From NCBI RefSeq assembly GCF_001026695.1, contig NZ_LDNB01000011.1:1-35359 (forward strand): DNA of 35,359 nt, written 5' to 3'. This DNA comes from Neobacillus vireti (GTDB taxonomy: Bacteria > Bacillota > Bacilli > Bacillales > Cytobacillaceae). The notes under the pieces are model-generated. The model was not told the DNA's origin. It worked only from the letters and a program-made list of their open reading frames with translations, and ran no database searches. This document shows positions 8,745 to 15,594 of the stretch, one piece after another. The position numbers and the translations under genes were made by a program. The stretch's first letter is position 1. Each line of letters starts with the position of its first letter.

Positions 8745-9463
8745 TTCAAGTCAAAAACTTACAAAAGAAATTTAAAGATATAGAAGTTTTAAATGGCCTA
8801 AATTTTGGGGTAAGCTCAGGTGAAGTAGTCGTCATTATTGGACCGAGTGGCTCAGGTAAAAGTACTACGTTAAGATGCTTAAATCGTTTAGAAGAACCGA
8901 GTGGTGGTCATATATATATTGAAGGAAAAGATATCATGGACCCAAAGGCGAACTTGAATAAGATGAGGACGAATTTAGGTATGGTTTTCCAATCCTTTAA
9001 TGTTTTTCCGAATATGAAAGTGATAGATAATGTAACAATTGGACTAATTCAAGTTAAGAAAACAAATAAACTAGAAGCCATTAAGATTGCTGAAGAAATG
9101 CTAATTAAAGTAGGTATGATTGAAAAAAGAGATAGTTATCCTGATTCGCTATCTGGTGGACAAATGCAACGTGTCGCAATTGCAAGAGCATTGGCAATGC
9201 AGCCTAAAATAATGTTATTTGATGAGCCAACATCAGCACTTGATCCCGAAATGGTAGATGGTGTCTTAAATATTATGAAGAAACTAGCAAGTGAAGGTAT
9301 GACCATGGTCATAGTGACACATGAGATGGGTTTTGCAAGAGATGTTGCTGATAGGGTAATATTTATGGATAACGGCTTTATTGTGGAAGAGGGTCCTCCA
9401 TCACAGATGTTTTCATCCCCACAACATGAGCGAACGAAGAGTTTCTTAGAAAAAGTGTTATAG
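8741..9463 (+). CDS. Polar amino-acid ABC transporter ATP-binding protein
   Basis: A 240-residue ATPase of the GlnQ/HisP class: Walker [10 protein letters not shown] (about 34-42), Q-loop in [12 protein letters not shown], signature [14 protein letters not shown], Walker [13 protein letters not shown] and switch His in [10 protein letters not shown]. All nucleotide-binding motifs are intact. It energises the permease encoded just upstream. The next gene follows after 11 nt. Confidence 0.95.
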   Translation: MIQVKNLQKKFKDIEVLNGLNFGVSSGEVVVIIGPSGSGKSTTLRCLNRLEEPSGGHIYIEGKDIMDPKANLNKMRTNLGMVFQSFNVFPNMKVIDNVTIGLIQVKKTNKLEAIKIAEEMLIKVGMIEKRDSYPDSLSGGQMQRVAIARALAMQPKIMLFDEPTSALDPEMVDGVLNIMKKLASEGMTMVIVTHEMGFARDVADRVIFMDNGFIVEEGPPSQMFSSPQHERTKSFLEKVL

Positions 9464-9474
9464 AGGGTGATAGC

Positions 9475-10125
9475 ATGATAGGGTTCATCACAATCGGACA
9501 AACCCCAAGGGATGATCTTTTACTGCCTTATCAAGAAATTTTAGAATTGATAGATTACCAAATGGTTGGAATATTGGATGACATGAAAAAGGAGGATATA
9601 CCACCTAGTGAAGGCAAGTATCCTCTCATTACAAAACTTTCCAATGGGGATTTTATTCATGTTGAGAAAGATTATTTGGAGAAAAAAATGGAGTATGCAA
9701 TTTTTCGTTTAGAAGAACACGATGTAAAGGCTATCGTCCTGCTGTGTGCCGGGGATTTTGAGGTTCATTCCAAAATACCTATTCTCCAGCCTAATCGGCT
9801 TACTTCGTTCTATTTGAGACAATTTACAAAGAAAACAACACTTGGGATTGTTATTCCTATCGATAATCAAAAAAATGCAACACATAATAAATGGGCTAAA
9901 TACGGATTTAATAGTCATACACTAACTATCCCTATGGATGCTATATCGCTAACTGTTGAACAATGGAATGACTGGAATGAGAACGAATCATTTGACACCA
10001 TTCTTTTTGATTGTACTGGTTATTCTCCCAATGTAATAAATAAAGCTAAAAGAATAACAAAGAAAAGAGTCTTTGGAACTGACGAACTTATACAATCAAC
10101 TTTAAAGACTTTATTGTATTTATAG
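9475..10125 (+). CDS. AroM-family protein
   Basis: A 216-residue protein resembling the AroM family throughout: N-terminal IGFITIGQTPRDDLL, a central IVLLCAGDFEV, LQPNRLTSF, GIVIPIDNQ and C-terminal ILFDCTGYSPN. The GQTPR and DCTGY motifs look like an Asp/Glu-racemase-type fold with phosphate- or carboxylate-binding loops. That is an inference; AroM proteins have no firmly established function. RBS GAGGGTG. It is the last gene of the operon, followed by a repeat and then an inverted repeat at 10367-10394. The context of aminotransferases and an amino-acid importer would fit a racemase-like or salvage role. Confidence 0.82.
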   Translation: MIGFITIGQTPRDDLLLPYQEILELIDYQMVGILDDMKKEDIPPSEGKYPLITKLSNGDFIHVEKDYLEKKMEYAIFRLEEHDVKAIVLLCAGDFEVHSKIPILQPNRLTSFYLRQFTKKTTLGIVIPIDNQKNATHNKWAKYGFNSHTLTIPMDAISLTVEQWNDWNENESFDTILFDCTGYSPNVINKAKRITKKRVFGTDELIQSTLKTLLYL

Positions 10126-10184
10126 TTTGTTTGAAGTTGAGATCATTGAGCCTGAATAAATATTGTTCGCATACTTATTAATCA

Positions 10185-10300
10185 ACTGTCCACCACCCGA
10201 TATATGTCGAGAATTGTAGAATCAGAGAATTAATGTATGGGTTTTTCAAATGGCTTCTACTTAGATAATTTTAAAAGGAAGCCCGGTGCCTGTCATGCCA
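10185..10300 (+). repeat. Third copy of the 1-200 repeat, plus GGTGCCTGTCATG element
   Basis: CACCCGATATATGTCGAGAA and the following AATCAGAG repeat those at 61 and 158 in the same orientation. The adjoining segment with GGCTTCTACTTAGATAA matches the linker at 128-141. The copy ends in CCCGGTGCCTGTCATG. With the copies at 61-200 it brackets the VOC gene and the catabolic operon. Confidence 0.85.
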
Positions 10301-10366
10301 TGATATTTGTAGAAGATAGATGAATGAATTTAAAAATCAGTTAAAATCCTGTTGAAAGGGGAATCA

Positions 10367-10394
10367 AAGTAAGAGCTTTGCCCAGCTCTTACTT
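10367..10394 (+). terminator. Terminator-like hairpin after the AroM-family gene
   Basis: AAGTAAGAGCT (10367-10377) pairs with AGCTCTTACTT (10384-10394) around TTGCCC. The 11-bp stem is followed by a weak C/T-rich run. Confidence 0.6.
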
Positions 10395-10422
10395 CTTCAA
10401 TTTAGTGAGACTTAGATCCAAT

Positions 10423-10470
10423 AAAAAACGTGTAATTCATACCAATTGGTTGAATTACACGCTTTTTTTT
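10423..10470. terminator. Bidirectional intrinsic terminator
   Basis: CGTGTAATTCA (10429-10439) pairs with TGAATTACACG (10451-10461). It is preceded by A6 and followed by CTTTTTTTT. It could end the catabolic operon on the plus strand and the decayed LacI gene on the minus strand. Confidence 0.85.
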
Positions 10471-10510
10471 CCAGAATCTATCTTTCTCTAGAGTCGAATG
10501 TGAAATTTTA

Positions 10511-10935
10511 TTATTCTCTTGGAGTGAAAGTCGTTGAGCGATTAATATATTCCATTTTAAACACGACATCTTTTTTTCTAATTTGTTTTCCTGTAAGCAT
10601 GTCCATCAGTATAGAAGTGGCTTTTTTCCCAATACCTAGTAGATCTACATGAACAGTTGATAAAGATGGTGTTATATATTCTAAAATAGGGTCATCATCT
10701 ACACCAACTACTGATATATCTTTAGGTACCGTAGACTTTACCGCTTGTTTTGTTCCATCCGTATCATCAGGGCGTACACACGGGAATGGGGACTCTTCTA
10801 AGTAACTGCCTACTACAACAATGGGTAGGTCAATACTTGCCTTTCCTCGTTTAGGTGTTAGGCACCATCCAATTAGTCCTGAACCTGGATTTTCTATAGT
10901 GTAATCAATCGGATTATAAAGTGATAGCTTAAATA
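10511..10935 (-). pseudogene. Decayed LacI-family transcriptional regulator
   Basis: One continuous reading frame of about 140 codons matches only parts of a LacI/PurR effector domain. It has a segment reading DLPIVVVGSYLEESPF then CVRPDD, and a C-terminal segment reading VPKDISVVGVDDDPIL, TPSLSTVHVDLLGIG and INRSTTFTPRE. The N-terminal DNA-binding domain is missing. Roughly 75-90 residues are also missing between the two parts, where the frame jumps from TDGTKQAV to KSTVPKDIS. No start codon or RBS is evident. It is an in-frame internally deleted remnant, ending next to the terminator at 10423-10470. Confidence 0.85.
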
Positions 10936-10939
10936 TTTG

Positions 10940-10978
10940 TTGTTACATTATATTACATAATGTATGATTTATGTAACA
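10940..10978 (+). promoter_or_regulatory. Promoter overlapped by an inverted repeat
   Basis: TTGTTA (10940-10945), a 17-bp spacer and TATGAT (10963-10968) form a good sigma-A promoter. TGTTACAT (10941-10948) and ATGTAACA (10971-10978) are inverted arms enclosing it. The centre contains ATTACATAATG (10952-10962), which also occurs in the operator at 12973-12996. This is a likely repressor-controlled promoter for the small gene at 10992. Confidence 0.7.
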
Positions 10979-10991
10979 GGTGGTGAAAAAA

Positions 10992-11198
10992 ATGAGCGAA
11001 CAATATTCTACCGTCCGAATTGATAAAGAAAGCAAAGAGAAATTAGAAGAAATTGCAGAACAAATTAGTTTTGGTTTTGGTATTAAGGTATCCAAAGCAG
11101 CAGCTCTTAAAATGATTATTGACGATGCTTATGAAAGTCAGGTTTCTTTACCACGAAAAATGTATGAGAGAATGCAAATAGAAAATAAAGTGAAATAG
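10992..11198 (+). CDS. Small ribbon-helix-helix-like DNA-binding protein
   Basis: The 68-residue protein begins MSEQYSTVRIDKESKEKLEE, a short beta strand with alternating residues followed by two helices (second helix VSKAAALKMIIDDAY), the pattern of CopG/Arc-type regulators. The start ATG lies after AGGTGG; an upstream in-frame GTG (10980) sits inside that RBS. The promoter is covered by an inverted repeat, consistent with autoregulation. It could be the antitoxin or copy-control half of a module with the damaged ORF downstream, but no toxin is recognised. Assignment is by pattern. Confidence 0.6.
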   Translation: MSEQYSTVRIDKESKEKLEEIAEQISFGFGIKVSKAAALKMIIDDAYESQVSLPRKMYERMQIENKVK

Positions 11199-11257
11199 GA
11201 GAAATAATAGGGCAGAACTCACCGGAACAAGGATGGAAACTAGAGATAAAGAGGGGA

Positions 11258-11527
11258 ATGAGCTTTTTGAAAATAAGGTCTATTAATCAAACTAATATTA
11301 ATCGATTACAAAGTGCATTTTATGATTATTTATTAGATAATGACGTATTTTTTACTGAGATTGGGCTGATTGAAGAAGATGATAAACTGGTCTTAGTGTT
11401 TAAACTCAATGAAAAATTATCTGTTTTTAAATTTGATTAAGAAAAATGCATCGGCCTCGAAATAGATGTCATTGTACAAGAAATTATTGATCCAATGCTG
11501 CCACGATTAAAACAGGAAGAAAAATAA
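11258..11527 (+). pseudogene. Small ORF interrupted by an in-frame TAA
   Basis: The frame opens at ATG 11258 after GAGGGGA and encodes 60 residues ending LNEKLSVFKFD. A TAA at 11438-11440 stops it. The same frame then continues with coding-like sequence (KCIGLEIDVIVQEIIDP, LPRLKQEEK) to a second TAA at 11525-11527. If the first stop arose by mutation, the ancestral product had about 89 residues. The 60-residue form may still be expressed. It lies 59 nt after the ribbon-helix-helix-like gene, probably in one transcript. No family recognised. Confidence 0.5.
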
Positions 11528-11592
11528 AGAGGGAGAGGTGAATAAATTTACCTTCTCTTTTAATGTTTCTTATTATTTTACTTTGTTTAATA

Positions 11593-12250
11593 GTTCTTAT
11601 TGCGGTGCCTCTCACCATCCAAATTTTATAGAAGATTGATAGATTTTTAGGATAGTGTGCTGCAAAGAAACGATGCCGGGCACTATCTAAGATACCATCC
11701 AGAGGTTTTCCTTTGGGGGTACTGATGTTTAAACTATCCGCACAAAATATAACTAATTGCCAGTTCTCGACATGCTTTTTAGCGATTTGATGGTTTAAAT
11801 ATAGCAATAGTGCCCGCTTAAGTCACTTTCAATCAAACGTTTATTTAACTGACAAAATTTTTAGCAGCCAAAGTAGTTGAGTCCCTAAATAGCGGGTTTC
11901 GCGACAATTTAATTAAACGTTTGATTTGTTTTTCAGAAGGGGATTTTATCGAGGAATGTCATTCATTGAGGGCATATGGTAATCATGCTGGACAGGATTC
12001 AGACAATAAACCAATTTTTGCTAATTTTTTTCAAATTATAGCGGGAAATCGTTGATCTCACTGGCTTCTGCAGCCATTTAAATAAACGTTTGATTAAGTG
12101 ACAAAATTTTTGCCCGCTTAACAGCAATAATCCTTATGTGTCACGATTTCTAGCGAATTTAAATAAACGTTTGTATGGTTTAACCCATTGAGAAAATTGG
12201 TGAATGAACACAAATTTGTGGGGGGCTACATTTTTTTAACTGACGTTTGT
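11593..12250. repeat. Palindrome-array element, copy A
   Basis: It starts with a diverged GGTGCCTCTCACC unit and runs through a region shared with copy B, then four AAACGTTT-centred palindromes at 11835, 11915, 12084 and 12165. Core-to-core distances are 80, 169 and 81 bp. Sites 1 and 3 are followed by TGACAAAATTTTT and GC-rich bases; sites 2 and 4 are preceded by AATTTAA. There is no plausible gene in it. A weak minus-strand frame at 11484-11807 may be an ancient remnant (see rejected items). Confidence 0.9.
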
Positions 12251-12288
12251 GAATTCCGCTTCCACTGTCACCGCCCTGATTTTGACGG

Positions 12289-12336
12289 AAAAAAAAGGGT
12301 CAGTCCGCCGCCGCTTAATGCATCGGGGGACTGACT
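12289..12336 (-). terminator. Terminator of the 64-residue minus-strand gene
   Basis: On the minus strand GTCAGTCC (12335-12328) pairs with GGACTGAC (12306-12299), extended by C/G-rich pairs inside, and is followed by an eight-T run (12296-12289). Confidence 0.85.
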
Positions 12337-12346
12337 CCAAATTTAA

Positions 12347-12541
12347 TCATTTAGTGCTTGGGTTTAGTAATAGTTTTTTTGCCTTTTTTACAGCTTCATT
12401 AGGATTACGCCCATATTCAATAACCATTCTGTTACCAGAGCGTGCCATGACCTTAATCCCTTTGATTTTGCTTTTATGGATGTAAAAAACACGATACAAT
12501 ATTCCATCCTCTTCATAATCGTATCCCGTCGGAGCTTTCAT
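12347..12541 (-). CDS. 64-residue hypothetical protein, cargo of element A
   Basis: A small basic protein beginning MKAPTGYDYEEDGILYRVFY and containing SKIKGIKVMARSGNRMVIEY, then an alanine/lysine-rich helix (NEAVKKAKKLL). A close homologue lies at 33405-33599 in element D. The differences are mostly single substitutions with the frame kept, which supports a real gene under selection. The ATG follows GGAAAGGTCG and a strong terminator lies downstream. It is on the minus strand, pointing towards the palindrome array. No family recognised; the basic strand-rich half and helical tail could suit a nucleic-acid-binding protein, which is a guess. Confidence 0.7.
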   Translation of the reverse strand: MKAPTGYDYEEDGILYRVFYIHKSKIKGIKVMARSGNRMVIEYGRNPNEAVKKAKKLLLNPSTK

Positions 12542-12689
12542 TCATTCACGACCTTTCCGATGATACTGAATAAATTCTTCAATATCATGAAAAACCCTTG
12601 TGAATATTTTGTTAACGATGTTGCTGATCTATTACTTGTATCACCGGTATAGTCTAAATACGATCTACAATGATTCTCATGCCTTTTTA

Positions 12690-12956
12690 TCATTTATTAT
12701 TTTCATATTTACGAAGATAAATATCTAAGAATCCTCTTTCTTCTATTTCTTTTAAAAGTTCATAACCATTCATATCTAATTCGTGTGCAATTTTTACTAA
12801 TAGAGGTAAACTGGGTAGGTTTTTGTCTGTTTCAATATTGCTTATAGCTTTTCTGGTTATGTTGCAGTTAAATGCAAGTTCATCTTGGTTTACTCTTTTA
12901 GCACGTCTTTTCTGTTCTATTAGCATTCCTACCGTCGCTATTTTATGATTTACCAT
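12690..12956 (-). CDS. XRE-family helix-turn-helix regulator
   Basis: The 88-residue protein is essentially one Cro/C1-type HTH domain: GMLIEQKRRAKRVNQDELAF, NCNITRKAISNIETDKNLPS, then LLVKIAHELDMNGYELL. A short C-terminal tail reads ERGFLDIYLRKYENN. The ATG follows AAAGGTGATGTG. A near-perfect palindrome lies 17 bp upstream of the start, so autoregulation is likely. It is the first of three XRE genes in a 2.2-kb segment absent from element D. Confidence 0.9.
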   Translation of the reverse strand: MVNHKIATVGMLIEQKRRAKRVNQDELAFNCNITRKAISNIETDKNLPSLPLLVKIAHELDMNGYELLKEIEERGFLDIYLRKYENNK

Positions 12957-12972
12957 GGTTACACATCACCTT

Positions 12973-12996
12973 TTACCTCATTACATAATGAGGTAA
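12973..12996 (-). promoter_or_regulatory. Operator palindrome of the XRE gene
   Basis: TTACCTCATTA and TAATGAGGTAA are perfect 11-bp arms around a central CA. The palindrome sits just upstream of the XRE start. Its core ATTACATAATG is shared exactly with the promoter region at 10952-10962. Confidence 0.8.
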
Positions 12997-13166
12997 GGGA
13001 ATGCGCCACGTAGTTAACTACCCGTAAGTTGCGTATAGGAAAAGATTTTGATTAAAGTTAAATTTCGGAGTTACTTTTATTTTATCTAACAGTCTATTGG
13101 GCACCTCCTGATATGTATGAAAATTTGGAATGATTTTGGTTGGCATCCATGAGAAAATGAAATAGT

Positions 13167-13409
13167 TTAATCCGGAGTTTGAACCATTTCTAAACTTTCT
13201 TCAATTTCCCTGACGAATTCTGAAACTTCCATTTCAAATGCTTTGGCCAATTTAATGATCGTCTCAAAACTTGGTTCAGTGATATTCCTTTCACATTTAC
13301 TGATCGATATTGAACTCAATGAGCTGCGTTCAGCCAACTCCGCTTGCGTAATCTTATGGATTACTCTTTTTTCTTTTATAACTTTTCCTATGAAAATCCT
13401 AGGCTGCAT
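13167..13409 (-). CDS. Second XRE-family helix-turn-helix regulator
   Basis: 80 residues from the preferred ATG at 13409 (RBS GGGAGGATTT); an upstream in-frame ATG at 13436 would place that RBS inside the gene. The HTH reads GKVIKEKRVIHKITQAELAE, RSSLSSISISKCERNITEPS, then TIIKLAKAFEMEVSEFV. The acidic C-terminus is short. It is transcribed in the same direction as its XRE neighbours but separated by 210-250 bp, so each is probably its own unit. Confidence 0.88.
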   Translation of the reverse strand: MQPRIFIGKVIKEKRVIHKITQAELAERSSLSSISISKCERNITEPSFETIIKLAKAFEMEVSEFVREIEESLEMVQTPD

Positions 13410-13660
13410 AAGGAAATCCTCCCTTTTTAAGTCCATTAGATAATAAAAAATACTTCCTCTCCACGTAACAAACTACCCAATATCCATTGTTCATAAATAT
13501 GTCGAAAATAATGATGTGAAGGGAAAAAGGAATGCCTTAAATTTTGTATGTGACAATGCGAACGTCCATCTAATCAAACAAAAAGAAGAAGATTGGTGCA
13601 CTTACTCCTTTTCACGTGGATGGAGTATAGGCACCAATCTTCCGCTACATTCTTATCCCT

Positions 13661-13911
13661 CTAGTAGTAATTCACTATTTCCCTTACAAGTTCAGAAGGT
13701 TTCATCTCAAGACCGGCTGCAAGTAAGAAGATGATTGTGAGCTTTGGCTGTTTGACATTCCTTTCAAGCATACTAATGTATGGACGATTGATACTGCATA
13801 GACTGGATAATTGCTGCTGCGTTAGGTTTTTATCATTTCTTAAACGTTTTAATGCTTCTCCGATATATGGGATATGTTGAATTTTCCAAGTAAATTCTCC
13901 TTTTTTGCCAT
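13661..13911 (-). pseudogene. Third XRE-family regulator, frameshifted near its start
   Basis: A clear Cro/C1 HTH is encoded: IGEALKRLRNDKNLTQQQLS, SLCSINRPYISMLERNVKQP, ending SELVREIVNYY and TAG at 13663-13661. The HTH frame has no start codon before an upstream stop. The only ATG (13911) is one base out of frame, just before a six-A run. Adding one A would give an intact 83-residue protein beginning MAKKGEFTWK. Either one A was lost, or a slippery start is used, or the assembly is wrong here. It is missing from a plain ORF scan. Confidence 0.75.
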
Positions 13912-13999
13912 TCTGAGCTATACGCCTTCTTTCGTTTTATAACTTTAATATTTGGTGATTTATTGAACGACTCATAGATTTATGTATGTATCCGATATA

Positions 14000-14566
14000 C
14001 TAAGCTATGGAGCCAAAGTTGTATTTGCCGTTTTTCGACTTAATGAGAGTATTCCTATTTTTCGGTACGATGAAGAAATCTAATGTATTTGGATGGTTTC
14101 CTCTTTGGGTTGAAGTCCGCTTCAATTGATATGCTGTCTGCAGCTTGGTGTTAAAAAAACTTAGTTTCGAATCGATTATAATGGAAACTCCATTGCTAAG
14201 CTCGACTTCTGTTTTGTAGCCTCTGCTTTTTGTGTCTACAATATGGTCGGGATTAAACCAGATACAATCTTCCTTTTTGGGTGACTTATTCGGAAATAAG
14301 CAAATGCCTTTGTAGGGATTAACCATAACAGGGCACATTTTTTTATCACCGATGATTTCTTTGGCACCGACAATGGCACCATTTAAATCATACCCTATGT
14401 ATTTCAACGTATCATCCAATAGTTGGACTGGTGTCCGATCTACTAAAATAGTTTCTTTGCCAATCATAACTCGTGCACAAAGCTTCCCATGTTTGTTGTA
14501 TTCACCTGTCATTAAAATCACATTAACATCGACTAAATAAAATTGGTTCATACACAATACTTTCAT
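14000..14566 (-). CDS. ComK-family protein (paralogue of the competence regulator)
   Basis: The protein of up to 188 residues resembles ComK in its central part: VDRTPVQLLDDTLKYIGYDL, CPVMVNPYKGICLFPNKSPK, DCIWFNPDHI, then VELSNGVSIII and TAYQLKRTS. ComK is the DNA-binding activator of competence genes; copies outside the comK locus exist in many bacilli and their roles are unclear. The start is ambiguous: ATG 14566 touches AGAGGAG, while a TTG or ATG slightly inside gives better spacing. It is the promoter-distal gene of the XRE-rich insert and may be controlled by those repressors. No AAAA-N5-TTTT K-box was noticed upstream. Confidence 0.72.
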   Translation of the reverse strand: MKVLCMNQFYLVDVNVILMTGEYNKHGKLCARVMIGKETILVDRTPVQLLDDTLKYIGYDLNGAIVGAKEIIGDKKMCPVMVNPYKGICLFPNKSPKKEDCIWFNPDHIVDTKSRGYKTEVELSNGVSIIIDSKLSFFNTKLQTAYQLKRTSTQRGNHPNTLDFFIVPKNRNTLIKSKNGKYNFGSIA

Positions 14567-14868
14567 CTCCTCTAAGAATCTTCATCGAATAACGTCCATT
14601 TGAATCGCTAACATTTCTTTGGGTAAGACTTGGCTAAGGGCTGCAATACCAATTACATGATCTTCACCTCTTTGCTACATGTTTCCGACCTGGGGTTAAA
14701 AGCTCTTCTAATGAGTTCAGTTATTGGAGTTAAAAAAACATAGGAGCGCTTACTTCTACTATTATTAAATTACAAATAGCATTCGTTTTCGATAAACTGC
14801 AGTAAACAAAATCCGTCAAATATTGACAAATTTGTTAACGTTGGCAAGCGGGGTGTCCTTTTGCTTTG

Positions 14869-15148
14869 TTATCTTTTGGTGGCATCTTTCGACATATTTT
14901 TTAACCATTTGGATTATGAAATTCAGGATTGGAGTGGTTCGTGTTCATTACCAATCAAACGTTTAATTAAAAGCAGAAATACAGAGAATTGATAGAATAG
15001 TGTAAGTTCGCGTGAATTCGGTAATATTTTGCAAATTAGCGGGTTATTATCTGGAAATTTCCCTGGCAATTCTCGACAGTTTTCTTTTCAGATGTTCAGG
15101 TTAAATTCTTATAAATCAATACCTCGCTGCTGTTTTAATCAAACGATT
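14869..15148. repeat. Repeat E, copy 1, with two palindromes
   Basis: This stretch matches 33695-33968 over its whole length, including GTAAGTTCGCGTGAATT and CAATTCTCGACAGTTTTC. It holds AATCAAACGTTTAATTAA (core 14957) and a near-palindrome TTAATCAAACGATTGATT (core 15141). In element D this repeat directly follows the 64-residue gene; here it is separated from it by the 2.2-kb XRE/comK insert. Bases 14567-14868 contain no recognised gene. Confidence 0.85.
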
Positions 15149-15448
15149 GATTAGAATAACCTAAAAGGAATTTCGCCGAAAGGATATCGATTGGTGAAAA
15201 GAGTGGCTCAATTCTATGAGTTACCTAAATTTAATGACACCATTCGGCAGCCTTTTCATGGATTGGGACGGGGAAAGCCTTATCTATCAGGAATATCCTA
15301 TGTTTTAATTAAAGTTTGTTTGATAGGGAAGTAGGAGAGGATGGTCGAGGAATGTCTGGTTGTGGGAATGTTTTAGATGAAGGTTAGCGGAAGAACGGGA
15401 CTGAGCTTAAATTGATAGGAAAACTGACCATAAATGCAAAAAACGGCT

Positions 15449-15516
15449 TCAAAAATCACTTTTGAAGGCCAAAATCAGCTTTTTGGTTAAAAAAACGCGA
15501 TCAAAAGTGATTTTGA
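15449..15516. repeat. Inverted repeat upstream of the winged-helix gene
   Basis: TCAAAAATCACTTTTGA (15449-15465) is the near-exact reverse complement of TCAAAAGTGATTTTGA (15501-15516). It forms a 16-bp stem with a 35-nt loop about 80 bp before the gene at 15595. Also in this gap, TTAATTAAAGTTTGTTTGA (about 15305) is a degenerate member of the palindrome family. Nothing else is recognised in 15149-15594. Confidence 0.7.
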
Positions 15517-15594
15517 GCAGTTCGATTCTTTCTGTAAAACCCGCTATCGTAGAGGTGCCGGAAGCGGCAACTAGCGGTGAAAGGGTGGCGCAAA

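Noticed and set aside
11484..11807. 107-codon minus-strand ORF at the left of element A
   Set aside because: The corresponding sequence in element B has an in-frame stop and frame loss, no RBS is present, and part of it is the dispersed repeat. At best an ancient gene remnant.
11835..12172. CRISPR-like array of AAACGTTT repeats
   Set aside because: Only four short palindromes per element; the intervening sequences are the same in all four elements rather than unique spacers, and no cas gene is present.
11835..12172. Integron attC array
   Set aside because: The palindromes lack the GTTRRRY / RYYYAAC boxes, and no integrase gene is seen in the window.
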